A stretch of 64,000 nucleotides of DNA from Chryseobacterium sp. FP211-J200 (GTDB lineage Bacteria > Bacteroidota > Bacteroidia > Flavobacteriales > Weeksellaceae): NCBI RefSeq assembly GCF_001643375.1, contig NZ_LSHB01000009.1:1-64000 (forward strand), given 5' to 3'. The notes beneath the pieces are model-generated. The model was given only the letters and a program-made list of their open reading frames with translations. It was not told the origin of the DNA and did no database searches. The first letter of the stretch is position 1, and each line of letters opens with the position of its first letter. This document shows, piece by piece, positions 44,025-53,843 of this stretch. Position numbers and translations under genes: made by a program.

Positions 44025-45014
44025 ATGGAGACCAAGTATGGATTTACAAAGATGACCTCAACGGAGTTTGAAAGTTATATTTCAAAATTAAAGATTGCCA
44101 GAACAGTACTTTCTGTTCAGCAGCATCATACTTACATCCCGTCTTACAATCATTTTAATGGTAAAAATCATTTGGAACTGCAAAAGGGGATGAAGAATAC
44201 GCACATCAATGCCAACGGCTGGGCAGACATAGGTCAGCACATTTCTATTTTCCCCGATGGTTCTGTGGTGACAGGTCGAAGTTTCGAAAAGTCACCGGCC
44301 TGCATCTATGGCAGCAATGCCAATCATTTTTGTATTGAAAATGTGGGGAATTTTGACAAAGGTGGAGACCAGATGACCACTCAGCAAAGAGAAGCCATCA
44401 TAACCGTAACTGCAGCGTTGCTCAAAAAATTTGGACTAATTCCCAATACGAACACGATTGTCTATCACCATTGGTTCAACCTCTCCACAGGTGCCAGAAA
44501 TAATGGAAGTGGCAACAACAAATCTTGTCCGGGAAGCAATTTCTTCGGCGGTAATAAAGTAGAAGACTGCAATAGAAATTTTATCCCGTTGATTGCCGAA
44601 GCTTTATCGATCAAAAGTGCAAACCCGACATCCAAAGTTTTAAAATACGTGGTGGTGAATACAGAAACGCTTAACATCAGAACTGGACCATCTTCCTCAA
44701 ACGCAAAAGTAAAAGACAGAAAACCGGAATTGTTTGGCAGTGTTCTAAGAGTGTACAAAGAAAAGGATGGCTGGTTCAAAGTGTCTTCTTCAGCGGAGCA
44801 TTTGGTTTCAGGCAGATTTACCAATGAGGTCAAAAGGGCTTTGGTGAAATCCGATATTCTAAATGTGAGGGCCGGTGCCGGAACTTCATTTCCAAAAGTG
44901 GGCAGTTTAGATAAAGGGACAGAGGTTTTTATTTATAGCCAAAAAGATGGCTGGTCACAGATCGCGATGGATGACCAATGGGTAAAGGATTCTTTTATTG
45001 AGTTGACTTCTTAA
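44025..45014 (+). CDS. N-acetylmuramoyl-L-alanine amidase with two SH3-like domains
   Basis: A 329-residue protein. The N-terminal amidase_2/PGRP fold has zinc ligands in QQHHTYIPSYNH and TIVYHHWFN plus KSCPGSNFFGG. Two bacterial SH3 repeats follow (VNTETLNIRTGPSSS and VKSDILNVRAGAGTSF). It would cut the amide bond between MurNAc and the stem peptide. No signal peptide is visible, which is unusual for an enzyme acting on the cell wall and suggests release by lysis, an export partner or a phage-like role. It is coupled to the patatin gene. Confidence 0.85.
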   Translation: METKYGFTKMTSTEFESYISKLKIARTVLSVQQHHTYIPSYNHFNGKNHLELQKGMKNTHINANGWADIGQHISIFPDGSVVTGRSFEKSPACIYGSNANHFCIENVGNFDKGGDQMTTQQREAIITVTAALLKKFGLIPNTNTIVYHHWFNLSTGARNNGSGNNKSCPGSNFFGGNKVEDCNRNFIPLIAEALSIKSANPTSKVLKYVVVNTETLNIRTGPSSSNAKVKDRKPELFGSVLRVYKEKDGWFKVSSSAEHLVSGRFTNEVKRALVKSDILNVRAGAGTSFPKVGSLDKGTEVFIYSQKDGWSQIAMDDQWVKDSFIELTS

Positions 45015-45135
45015 ATTATATTGCTCAAAAGTTGTTTAATTTTAAGTATCTTCCTTAAGTATTTTAATTTTCTGAACAGAAGGAGATCAATGACCATTAT
45101 TCATTTAGTAACAGACAATTTTAAATTAATCTGAC

Positions 45136-46011
45136 ATGAAAAATTTTTCACAATTGAATGCCCAAGAAGCGGTTGCATTGTACCGATCAATGGATCTGAA
45201 GGCCGAAGCTGAAGAAATTTTAAATCAAAATCCCAACGCCGATCTGGAATCTGTTGCGTGGCCTTGGAACAGGGAACCGAGAGCTTGGGAGCATTCTTCT
45301 TATGCCTTTGGTTTTATTCCGGAAAGCAGCTCTACGGAAACTTCGCTCAAGATCGTTGAAGCTCGGAACGTTTCTGCGGATGAATCCCTCAAGAATACAC
45401 AGGTCAACATTTCATTGGATTACTTTCGTGCCTATGAATATCCGGGGAGAGGTAAGCATCGGGTGTTGTTCAAATTCAATGCAAAGAACTATCTGACAGA
45501 TTCTTCGGAGCAGGATCTAAGTTTCAATCAAATCTTCTCCATACAGGAAGGACAGAATGCACCGATCTCCGGCTATCCCATCTTTATTGGTTTAAATACA
45601 GGAAAACAGCTGATGCAGTTTGATGTAGAGATCATCAATGTTTCCAATGACAATGATGACCAGCTTTTGGACACCATGGAAAAAGGAGTTGTCAAGAATG
45701 GCATAACCTTGCTCGGAACGCTGAATCCCATCATTCCGATCTTAAGCGAATATGCGACAGGCATTACAAAATTAATAGCCGGTCGCAATAGGAACAGGGA
45801 GATCACAGCTCCCAAAATGGGACTTTATTTTGATAATATCGCCTCTCATCTCAAAATGGCAAGAGGTGTTTACATTGCGTTACAGACCTCAGATCCAGGA
45901 TCATTTGACTGGAGCAAATGGCATTACAATAGAAATTTTGGGACTATTCAGTCTTTATATGGAGTACATAAAGAATTGCCGTTCAATTACTTTGCGTTCA
46001 GTATCAGCTAA
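45136..46011 (+). CDS. Protein of unknown function in the patatin-amidase group
   Basis: A 291-residue soluble protein with no signal peptide. The middle is rich in beta-strand pattern (TSLKIVEARNVSADESLK, GKHRVLFKFNAKNYLT), resembling a C2-like sandwich, and the C-terminal part is helical. I do not recognise the family. It follows the amidase gene by 121 bp in the same direction. A link to the patatin and amidase is suggested by position only. Confidence 0.65.
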   Translation: MKNFSQLNAQEAVALYRSMDLKAEAEEILNQNPNADLESVAWPWNREPRAWEHSSYAFGFIPESSSTETSLKIVEARNVSADESLKNTQVNISLDYFRAYEYPGRGKHRVLFKFNAKNYLTDSSEQDLSFNQIFSIQEGQNAPISGYPIFIGLNTGKQLMQFDVEIINVSNDNDDQLLDTMEKGVVKNGITLLGTLNPIIPILSEYATGITKLIAGRNRNREITAPKMGLYFDNIASHLKMARGVYIALQTSDPGSFDWSKWHYNRNFGTIQSLYGVHKELPFNYFAFSIS

Positions 46012-46106
46012 GCAGATTTACATTTGTAAGTGAATCTTAAGAGCTTAGTTTTTTACGAGTGATTGGCTTGTATGGAATTTGTGACAACCCAAATGATAAT
46101 TTAAAT

Positions 46107-47588
46107 CTAAGAAAAAATATAGTTCAAATAATTTTCAACAGATTCATAGTCATTGACCTGCAGTTTTTTCTTGAGTCTCATCTTGCAAGCTCTTACGCTT
46201 TGCGGAGAAATACCAAGGCTGTTTGCCATTTCGTTGCCATTCAGTTTCAATGTCATAAGAACCAAGATTCGTATTTCTGCCTCTGTAACAGGAATGTTGC
46301 TCTGCTTGATCCTTTTGAAAAAATCTGGATATATTTCTGCAAAGCGCTTCTTGAATTTGTCCCAACCGTCATCGGTAAAGATCTTCTGTTCCAATAGTTC
46401 ATTGACCTCATCTTCAATGTCTCTCGGTTCTTTGTCTGGCTCTTGCAGTTTGCTGATGATGTTGTTTTTATCAGTAAGGTCGATGATGTAGGTCCTCAGG
46501 TCGTCTTCTTTTATTTGAATGATCTGTTTTGAGGTTTCAAGTTCTGCTTCAAGCTGTTTTTTTCTGAATTTGATGATTGACAAATAACGGTAAATAAAAA
46601 ATGCCGAGACCAACAAGGCGATCATCACACAGGCTCCGACGAACATAAAACGGTCATTGGCAATTTCCTTTTCATTTTGCAGGTTTTTGATCCGGAGATT
46701 TTTGACCTCGATTCCCAAATTGGCTTGAAACTGAGATAGGATTTTACTTTGATTGGCCTTCATCAGGCTTTTTTCGATCTCATTGTGTTTTTTGAAATAG
46801 TACAATGCAGAATCAGGCATTTTAAATCGATCAAAATTGTGGGAAAGTTCATAAAGACCCTCGCTTATACGAACTTTGCTTTTGGTCTTATAGCTTATTT
46901 TAAGGCATTTTCTGGCGGCGTCAAGAGCCTTTTCCTTTTTTCCTTGCTTAGCATAAACTGTACTCAGATTTTGATAGGCAACCGCCTTGCCTTCCAGATC
47001 ATTTATTTTTTCACACTGCTCTAAAGATAAAAGGTAGAATTTCAGAGCTTCATCATAGGCTCCAGAATATCTGTAGATCTGACCTTGATTATTGTAAGCC
47101 GTTGCCAGATCATGAGGTTTGTTGATTTCCTTGAACAGCCTGATCGCTTCATTGTTTTGGATAAATGCTTCCTCAAAATTTCGTTGTTCTTTTAGGATCA
47201 ATGCCCGGTTCGTGTGCGTTAAACCCAAAAGCCTTTGCATTCCATTTTTTTCCGCTAATGCCGCTGATTCTGTATAGCATTCTAAGGCGGCCGTGTTGTT
47301 TTCAAGCCGCCAATGCACCAATCCGAGATTGTTGAGTAGGGTAGCGGTTTCTTTTTCATCACCGGAGGCTTTTACTTTTTTATAAGCCTTAGTGAAATAA
47401 TTAAGTGCTTCCTGATAGTTTCCAAGATGCCATTGCTCATCGCCAAGCTTCCTGAAATTGCCTGATTCGTCTTTTGCAGAATGGTTTTTATTAGCAACAG
47501 ATTTAGCGCCTTCATCATTGCAGAAAACGGCAAACAGTAAAATTAAAAACAGGAATAGTATTGGATTTACTTTATTCATCTTCAGCAT
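46107..47588 (-). CDS. TPR-containing sensor-regulator with C-terminal HTH
   Basis: A 493-residue protein. It opens with a hydrophobic N terminus, a signal or anchor segment that has a Cys but not a classic lipobox. Several tetratricopeptide repeats follow (for example YQEALNYFTKAYKKVKASGD and NNTAALECYTESAALAE) to about residue 290. A transmembrane segment FMFVGACVMIALLVSAFFIY and a coiled coil come next. The end is a LuxR-like HTH: ILVLMTLKLNGNEMANSLGI, SPQSVRACKMRLKKKL. This layout is common in Flavobacteria: the TPR part senses in the periplasm and the HTH acts inside. It is convergent with the gene at 45136. Confidence 0.86.
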   Translation of the reverse strand: MLKMNKVNPILFLFLILLFAVFCNDEGAKSVANKNHSAKDESGNFRKLGDEQWHLGNYQEALNYFTKAYKKVKASGDEKETATLLNNLGLVHWRLENNTAALECYTESAALAEKNGMQRLLGLTHTNRALILKEQRNFEEAFIQNNEAIRLFKEINKPHDLATAYNNQGQIYRYSGAYDEALKFYLLSLEQCEKINDLEGKAVAYQNLSTVYAKQGKKEKALDAARKCLKISYKTKSKVRISEGLYELSHNFDRFKMPDSALYYFKKHNEIEKSLMKANQSKILSQFQANLGIEVKNLRIKNLQNEKEIANDRFMFVGACVMIALLVSAFFIYRYLSIIKFRKKQLEAELETSKQIIQIKEDDLRTYIIDLTDKNNIISKLQEPDKEPRDIEDEVNELLEQKIFTDDGWDKFKKRFAEIYPDFFKRIKQSNIPVTEAEIRILVLMTLKLNGNEMANSLGISPQSVRACKMRLKKKLQVNDYESVENYLNYIFS

Positions 47589-47628
47589 AATAATCCAAAT
47601 TTAAATTTTTATACTGCGTAAACAAAAA

Positions 47629-47658
47629 AAAGGCTCTGGATATTTACCCAGAGCCTTT
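47629..47658 (-). terminator. Terminator of the T9SS-exported protein gene
   Basis: A perfect 11-bp stem AAAGGCTCTGG/CCAGAGCCTTT with an 8-base loop, followed on the minus strand by a run of eight T. It lies 18 bp after the stop codon of the gene at 47676. Confidence 0.85.
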
Positions 47659-47675
47659 GATTTTAGTAATCAAAA

Positions 47676-50600
47676 CTATTTGATGATCATTTTCTTGGCT
47701 TGTTTGATGCCAGAAGATTCTAATTGATAAAAGTAAATGCCGGTTGGTAAACCTTTGGTATCAAATGTTATGAGGTTACGCCCCGCAGGATAAACCGCCG
47801 AAGCTATTTCCCTGATCAAGCTCCCTTGCGTATTGTAAAGTCTTATGACAACCTTTCCACTACTAATGAGAGTAAATGGAATTGTTGTGCTATTTGAAGC
47901 AGGATTGGGATAGTTTTGACCTAGCGCATCTTTTGTTGTCGAAGAATTTAAGTCATCCGAAAGACTCAGTGTTTCGTCATGCTCTGTTTCAAAAAAGTAA
48001 AGCCCTTTGAAAAAAGATTGGTTACTCACGCTGCCTGCCAGCAAAAGCCTGCCATCAGAATGTGGGATAAGCTTCTGTCCAAAAAACTCAGCATATTCTG
48101 GTCCGTTGAAAAACGTCTCTCCTTTGTTTTGTCCGTCTTTATCGATTTTGATCAAGGAAGCAATTGGAAAAGGCTGGTTAAAGATCTTGTGAGGGAACGG
48201 ATCGATAAGAACTTGATCCATAACATAACTCACATCAGAAGCATCGATATGGAAATCGTTGTAGTAACGCATGTTTTCTGATGCGAAATTCCAAAGTTCA
48301 TCACCAGAAGCATTGTATTTTACCAAAGTATTATTAATGTCACCATTAAGTGCAAGGCTGTAACCTACCATTGCAATATCGCCGTTGCTGAAAGGTTTTA
48401 TGGTGTATGAGCGCTCATCTCTGTCAGCATCACCGAAGGTCTTGCTCCAAAGTATATTTCCTGTTGCACTTATTTTTGCTGTAACAATATCGTCAGCATA
48501 AGTTTCTTTATTTTTCGCATAACCATTAACATAAATACTATTATCCTCAGCAATATACAGGTCCGTCCCATAAGAGTTTGAACCTTCAATGGTTACGGGA
48601 GCGATCCAGCCTGGCGTTCCATCCGCATTGAACTGAACGGTTGTCAGGTCGACATTTTCGGAGATGAAGCTACCGTTACCGTGTGAACCTGTAAGTATTA
48701 GTCGGTTGTTGGAATCCACCTTTCCGGAATTGATTCTATAAATGTTATTATCACTTGATCCAGGCATATAAGTTTTCCAGGCAAGAGAGCCGTCAGCAGC
48801 TAATTTAATTCCTAAAAAAGAACTTGAACTACTTCCTTCTGTTTGTTTACCAGTACCAGCAAGATAAACCGATCCGTCTGCCTGAGGTTCCATCACATAG
48901 ACCTGAGGATTGAAAATTTCAATGTCCTTTGACCAGATCTGATTGCCCTCCGGTGAAAGTTTCATCACTTTTAAAGCTGGAGGATTCTGCTCAAAACCAG
49001 GCAATAGACAAACATAAGTGTTTCCGTTGGCATCGGCTCTTGCTACAATACCTTCCGCAGCATTTCCATTTTCTGAATTAAAGACGGCATCCCAAACTAT
49101 ATTTCCTTCGGTATTGTGTTTTACGAGGAAGTAATTGTTATTAAGCATTCCATCGGCATAGTTATAATACGAACCTGTCGAAAACGTGTTGCCATTCTTA
49201 TCATTGAAAGAATTGAGCAATGTCGCATCCTTGGTTCCTAAGTTGGCGTAAGTGGCGTTCCACTGTGGTGTTGGACTGGTGGTTTCAAAGGTTGATTTTA
49301 CAGTTTCAAAGACAGCGCCTTTGTCAGTGTAATAGGAATTGACAGAGAAATAGATATTCCCGTTAGCATCAGTTCTTGCTCCCGCCATTTGTCCCATACT
49401 TGCCATTCCTGTGGATGTAGAGATAACAAAAGCAGATTGCCCCAAAAGTTCTCCATCCGCTGAATATTTGTAGGCACGAGCTGCAACATCCTGTTCCCAT
49501 TCTTCTGCGCCTGGCGTCATACCATTGGCTGAGGTTATAATATTGCCTTCTTGGTCAAAGGTTAGAGAAGCATTATTAATGTCGATGAGATCACTGGTTT
49601 CTTTGCTCCAATTCTCTTCACCATTATTGGTATAAGAAAGTAATACAGTTCCGTCATCTGAAAATCCTCCTGAATGGCTGCCTGCTACATACAATGCATT
49701 ATTGTTAAAGCCTATTTTCCAACCCATTGTTCCTTCGCTCTCGCTTCTGTAAGTTCGAACCCATTCTTGCTGGCCTTCAGAATTATATTTGATGGTTCCA
49801 ATTCGGTTAAGGAAGGTGTCAAAAGTTCCGGTCACATAAACATTGCCGTCGCTGTCTGTAGTTATGGCCCGTGCTACAGAGTTGGTGACGTCAGCAATAT
49901 TCTCAGGGTCGGTACTTTCATAATTATAATCCTGTTCCCAAAGCTTCGAACCGTTAGCATTATATTTGATCGTATGGTAATTTAGCCAGCCTTCTGAATT
50001 GGGACTATAGCCTGTGACCAAAACATTTCCGAAGGTATCTACTGCTACGGCTGTTGCTTCATTCCAGTTTTCTCCCCCTGCCGGATTTTCTGTATGGTGC
50101 CACTGCTCAACACCGTTGCTGTTATATTTGATGGTCACAAAATCACTAGAATTTCCGGACCATGCAATTCCGGTGATGTAGACGTTGCCATTGGCGTCCG
50201 TGGTCATGCTGTTTGGAACATCAAGTCCTTCCTTACCGTTATCAAAGGTCGTATCCCAAATTTTGGAACCGGAAGTGTCATATTTCACTACCCGGATATC
50301 CATATCGTTACCATTCCATTTAAGACCAGATACAATGATATTTCCCAAATTATCAAAGCTGATCTGCATTCCGTATTCTACGGCAAACTGTGCCGCCAGC
50401 TCCCGTTTTTGCCAAAGTGTCTGTCCATCTGGCCCGATCTTGATCGTAAATAAGTCTCCAGACGATTGGTTTTCGTTAGAGCTTCCTCCTGTAATATAAG
50501 TATTTCCCAGACCATCTGTAATTGAGGCGTAAGGGACATTATTGCCTTTGTAGGCTTCGCCACCGTAGAACTGGTTCGTCTTAGTTGATATTTTTGATTC

Positions 50601-50828
50601 GGGTATTGACAGGCCCATTTGGGCTAGCATTTTTTGTTGCGGATCAAAAGAGGTTTTGTACCCATCGTTTGCTCTGAAAGAGCTCCATCGGGATAGTAAA
50701 GAAATGCTGCCATTCTTTTGAGAAGCGAGGTAGCCGTTTTGTTTTTTTAGATTTGTGCTTTGTGCAGCAGCACCAATACTGATGGCTGTAGACACAAAAA
50801 CAACAATGGATCTGATAGTAAATTTCAT
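47676..50828 (-). CDS. Large exported beta-propeller-like protein with T9SS type A sorting domain
   Basis: A 1050-residue protein with an N-terminal signal peptide (SIVVFVSTAISIGAAAQS). A long series of SBBP/beta-propeller-type repeats follows with the pattern D-x-x-GNxYVTG (TTDANGNVYITG, TTDSDGNVYVTG, DTFGNVLVTG). The C terminus is a type IX secretion sorting domain (LGQNYPNPASNSTTIPF to GLPTGIYFYQL, KMIIK). It would be exported by T9SS and attached to or released from the surface. The function of the repeat domain is unknown. It has its own terminator. Confidence 0.9.
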   Translation of the reverse strand: MKFTIRSIVVFVSTAISIGAAAQSTNLKKQNGYLASQKNGSISLLSRWSSFRANDGYKTSFDPQQKMLAQMGLSIPESKISTKTNQFYGGEAYKGNNVPYASITDGLGNTYITGGSSNENQSSGDLFTIKIGPDGQTLWQKRELAAQFAVEYGMQISFDNLGNIIVSGLKWNGNDMDIRVVKYDTSGSKIWDTTFDNGKEGLDVPNSMTTDANGNVYITGIAWSGNSSDFVTIKYNSNGVEQWHHTENPAGGENWNEATAVAVDTFGNVLVTGYSPNSEGWLNYHTIKYNANGSKLWEQDYNYESTDPENIADVTNSVARAITTDSDGNVYVTGTFDTFLNRIGTIKYNSEGQQEWVRTYRSESEGTMGWKIGFNNNALYVAGSHSGGFSDDGTVLLSYTNNGEENWSKETSDLIDINNASLTFDQEGNIITSANGMTPGAEEWEQDVAARAYKYSADGELLGQSAFVISTSTGMASMGQMAGARTDANGNIYFSVNSYYTDKGAVFETVKSTFETTSPTPQWNATYANLGTKDATLLNSFNDKNGNTFSTGSYYNYADGMLNNNYFLVKHNTEGNIVWDAVFNSENGNAAEGIVARADANGNTYVCLLPGFEQNPPALKVMKLSPEGNQIWSKDIEIFNPQVYVMEPQADGSVYLAGTGKQTEGSSSSSFLGIKLAADGSLAWKTYMPGSSDNNIYRINSGKVDSNNRLILTGSHGNGSFISENVDLTTVQFNADGTPGWIAPVTIEGSNSYGTDLYIAEDNSIYVNGYAKNKETYADDIVTAKISATGNILWSKTFGDADRDERSYTIKPFSNGDIAMVGYSLALNGDINNTLVKYNASGDELWNFASENMRYYNDFHIDASDVSYVMDQVLIDPFPHKIFNQPFPIASLIKIDKDGQNKGETFFNGPEYAEFFGQKLIPHSDGRLLLAGSVSNQSFFKGLYFFETEHDETLSLSDDLNSSTTKDALGQNYPNPASNSTTIPFTLISSGKVVIRLYNTQGSLIREIASAVYPAGRNLITFDTKGLPTGIYFYQLESSGIKQAKKMIIK

Positions 50829-51134
50829 CTAATACAATTTAATTTTGTTAGGTAAATTTATTCCAAATATCATTCTTTAATTGGCTTACAGTGTTGACAA
50901 TGCTGTTGACAAATGATATTCTATGATGATATCGGCTTGATATTGGTCTGTTTTTGAGAGCTTATTATTTCCACGATTAGGACTTGAAGAATATAAATAG
51001 TTTAGGCAAAGCCACTGGATTAATTAATTGGATTTTTTTTGATCGACTTCAGATCAAAACCTCAATTTTTTCAGTATTGAAGCTCCTCAGAAAACACAAA
51101 ACCCACTTTATAAGGTGGGTTTTACGACTTAATT
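50829..51134. other. Intergenic region
   Basis: About 300 bp with no gene. It contains the promoter area of the T9SS protein gene and the terminator at 51097-51124. Confidence 0.5.
51097..51124 (-). terminator. Terminator after the Crp/Fnr remnant
   Basis: AAAACCCAC/GTGGGTTTT pairs around a short AT-rich loop. On the minus strand it lies just after the stop of the degraded regulator, so it is its relict terminator, and it may now end transcription of the cupin operon. Confidence 0.7.
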
Positions 51135-51357
51135 TTAATAATAGATATTTCTATTGATGATCTTCAGAACTTCCTGCTTTTCAATATTTTTTATGTTGCG
51201 GATGACGGTTTCTACCCGAAGGACTATTATAGATGCCAGTTGTTGTCTGGTCAATGTTATTTCGTAGGAATAGGAACTCTTATCTGGGCTGAAGCTTTTA
51301 TGGTAGTCCAAAACACCCCTGATCCTGACATCTGCTTACAGGGGAAACATCTTTCAT
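51135..51357 (-). pseudogene. Remnant of a Crp/Fnr-family regulator (C-terminal HTH)
   Basis: The minus strand encodes, in one frame from 51335 to a TAA at 51135-51137, a stretch reading YSYEITLTRQQLASII, VLRVETVIRNIKNIEKQEVL and KIINRNIYY, the winged HTH of Crp/Fnr proteins. Upstream, the part reading MKDVSPVS (from 51357) is in another frame, so a frameshift separates the two. No effector-binding domain is left. It is therefore the tail of a decayed regulator, abutting the cupin gene. Confidence 0.75.
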
Positions 51358-51368
51358 CAAAATTATGA

Positions 51369-51857
51369 TCAATCATGGTCTTTATCTGCGACAAAAAAAT
51401 CGTCTGCATTCTCCGCGATCGGAATGTATAGTCTTTCCCACGCCTTGCTTCTCACCATATCCCAACTGTGACCTTTTCCTTTCAGATCTTCAGCCAGAAG
51501 CACAGTTCCAGGTTTGATGATAAAAGTAGAACCATCCGTCACTTTGAATCTGATATTTCCCTTCAGAGTGATCACATATTGTCTTCTTGGAGCGGGATGC
51601 GCATTTTTTTCCCAATCTTCTGTCTTGTTGCTCATCCAGAATGTGGTCGTGTTCAGATGTTTCAAAGTAGGAATTCTGCCTTTCTCGAAGGTACAAGAAC
51701 CATCAGGATTGTTGATGAGCCTCACTGCAGGAATATATTCTTTCGATTCTTCCTTATTGACCTTGATGCTGAGGTTTTTGTTTTCTTTGTCTTGTGCTTT
51801 CATTACGAATGAGCTTAGTGCCAATGCGAGGCATATTCCTTTGATGAATTTTTTCAT
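51369..51857 (-). CDS. Exported cupin-domain protein
   Basis: A 162-residue protein with a signal peptide (FIKGICLALALSSFVMKAQD). The mature part has a cupin-like barrel (PRRQYVITLKGNIRFKVTDG, then FIIKPGTVLLAEDLKGKGHS). A metal or ligand pocket is possible, but only one of the usual histidine sets is visible. It is downstream of the Dabb-domain gene by 18 bp and shares its operon. Substrate is unknown. Confidence 0.78.
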   Translation of the reverse strand: MKKFIKGICLALALSSFVMKAQDKENKNLSIKVNKEESKEYIPAVRLINNPDGSCTFEKGRIPTLKHLNTTTFWMSNKTEDWEKNAHPAPRRQYVITLKGNIRFKVTDGSTFIIKPGTVLLAEDLKGKGHSWDMVRSKAWERLYIPIAENADDFFVADKDHD

Positions 51858-51875
51858 TTTAAATATAATAATTTA

Positions 51876-52295
51876 TTAATTGTAAACAGTATCATAGACC
51901 AACATTTTCTCAAACATTGGCTTGTATTTTTTAACTAAAGCCAAATGCTCTGGTAATTTCCCGTAAGCTTCCAGTTCTTCCAGAGAATCAAATTGCATCG
52001 CGCAATTGTAGCTGTAAGTGCTGTCTAGAACTGTTCTCGGACTGGATCCTGCTGGTTTTCCGTAACGTAGATTTTTTTGATAAGGAAGTTTTTTAAGACC
52101 TTCGAAGAAATTTTCGAAGTCTTTCACTTCTGCTGCGGAAAGGTCTTTTCTAAGCCAGAAGAATAAATTGTGAGCGTACACTTTTGTAGGTTTTATGGGA
52201 TTGATATTGGGTAAAACTGATGCGAATAGGGTTCCTGATAAAAGTAGCAGGGCAGAAGCCTGTACGGATCGGAACAAGAATTTTCTTCTTTCCAT
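51876..52295 (-). CDS. Exported Dabb-domain (stress-responsive alpha/beta barrel) protein
   Basis: A 139-residue protein. It has an N-terminal signal with an RRK start (MERRKFLFRSVQASALLLLS), resembling a Tat-type or lipoprotein-like leader but without a full twin-arginine motif. The rest is a Dabb-like ferredoxin barrel (VYAHNLFFWLRKDLSAAEVK, ... LDSTYSYNCAMQFDSLEELE). Such proteins are dimeric small-molecule or stress proteins. It lies between the broken porin gene and the cupin gene, in one operon. Confidence 0.78.
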   Translation of the reverse strand: MERRKFLFRSVQASALLLLSGTLFASVLPNINPIKPTKVYAHNLFFWLRKDLSAAEVKDFENFFEGLKKLPYQKNLRYGKPAGSSPRTVLDSTYSYNCAMQFDSLEELEAYGKLPEHLALVKKYKPMFEKMLVYDTVYN

Positions 52296-52309
52296 TTTAT
52301 TTATTATTT

Positions 52310-53638
52310 TTAATTAAAATCAATTCTATATTTAAGGACAAACTGCCATTGTCTGTCAGAAACAACACCCTTGTTTAATGCATCTCCAGTGAAAATCGGT
52401 CGGTTCTGCGCATCAAAGGTCAATCGGGAAGACATGCCGTTCATTAGTAATGATATTCCGGCGTCATAAACAATCGCATTATCCTGAAGTCCTTTCAGAT
52501 TGGACAATTGCATCCCAACTGCGGGCTGTAGTTGTAGGTTCTTTTTGTCTTTATTAAAGTAAGGAAGCGTGCCACCAACTTGTACGTAATAGGTGTTTCC
52601 AGTCCCGATCACAGGCATTGCATTTCCAGCACCATTGAGACTTGCCTGTGAAGCATTCACGGAAGTTGCGGGATTATTGGTCCCAACGTAGCGAACATAG
52701 TTGGGGCCGTAATCATTGTACATCGCCATCCCATATGCACTTATGGATGTTCCTTTGTCTTTGTTGATAGGTGCGTCATAGAAAAGGTCGACCGCATAAT
52801 TCTGCATATCATCATTCAGAACATTGTTATCAAAGTACTTGTGCCAAGTTGCATTGTGGATGTAATCGAAACCTGCTCCCAAACTCAAGACCTTCTTTTT
52901 GCCGCCATAAGTCCCGGAATTGAAAGGTGTTGTGATATTTTCTTTGTCAAGAAATGCATATCGGAAATAACCTGAAAAATCTTTACCTGGCGCGTTTTTG
53001 CTGAAAGTAGCAACATTCACTTTTGGTTCAGCGGTCGCCATTGTGTAAGGATCTGCAACTACCAATCAGTAATCAAATCTTCCCAATTGGCCTTTCGCAT
53101 AAACGCTTAATTCTCTTACCGTAAAATCTGTTGCTCCAGCGTTGGAAGTAGCATAGGCAGGAAGGTCATACAACAAAGTGTTCAAAGGTCCAGTTGTGAA
53201 TCTTGATAGACCTCTCCAAGTGGAACGCCCAGCCCCGACCGCAATTTTATCATTAAAAGCATACTCCGCGTAAGCATCCAAAAGGTCGATGTAATTGCTT
53301 GCTTTCGCATTCATATTCACGTTGGTGGTTCCGGCCTGTAGAACGAACATCAGTTTTTCCGTCGGTTTGTAGGTCATCTTTACTCTCACCCTTCTAAGAG
53401 ACAGATCGGAAACATCAGATTTTGCCTGGTCGTTGATAAGACTTCCTGGATTCAGCTGGGTGTATCTTGCCCACAATTCTGCATAGCCGCTGAAGGAAAC
53501 GTAGCGTGTATGTTCGTCATTCAGATAATGCGTGAGTCCCGGATTATTAAAGTCATTTTTTTTCTGAGCCTCCATTTTGGCTGACATTCCCATGATGGTA
53601 AGTATGGCCAGCCCTGCTTTGATAGATTTTTTGTTCAT
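52310..53638 (-). pseudogene. Outer-membrane porin gene interrupted by an in-frame TGA
   Basis: From the ATG at 53638 the frame encodes a signal peptide and a porin-like barrel (YAELWARYTQLNPGSLINDQ, SDLSLRRVRVKMTYKPTEKL) down to GQLGRFDY. It then meets TGA at 53066-53068 and continues in the same frame with LVVADPYTMATAEPKVNVAT to a stop at 52310. In relatives the position is usually an Arg (FDYRLVVADP), so a single CGA-to-TGA change explains it. Without the stop the protein has 442 residues, a normal size for a phosphate-selective-like porin. A sequencing error cannot be excluded. Confidence 0.8.
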
Positions 53639-53843
53639 AATATTGATTGTCCTCTTTTTGTTGATTTCAACGGGACAAAATTACTTTCGGAAATCCCGGG
53701 TCGTCGTTAGAAAACCATTAGAAAATCTTTAGAAATTCATTAAGAATAAAAATATGAGATACCTTTGCAGAGAATTTAAAGGACGATGATAATCAGCTGA
53801 TTGATATTGGGGATCTTGAAGTTTGTCCTGTAACAATGTTCAT

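Noticed and set aside
50094-50499. Plus-strand frames of over 100 codons opposite the T9SS protein
   Set aside because: They are mirror images of the repeat-rich coding sequence; no start context or family pattern.
52310-53065. Separate 251-codon gene starting at ATG-like codons after the TGA
   Set aside because: The frame is a direct continuation of the upstream porin frame and has no signal peptide; it is the second half of one interrupted gene.
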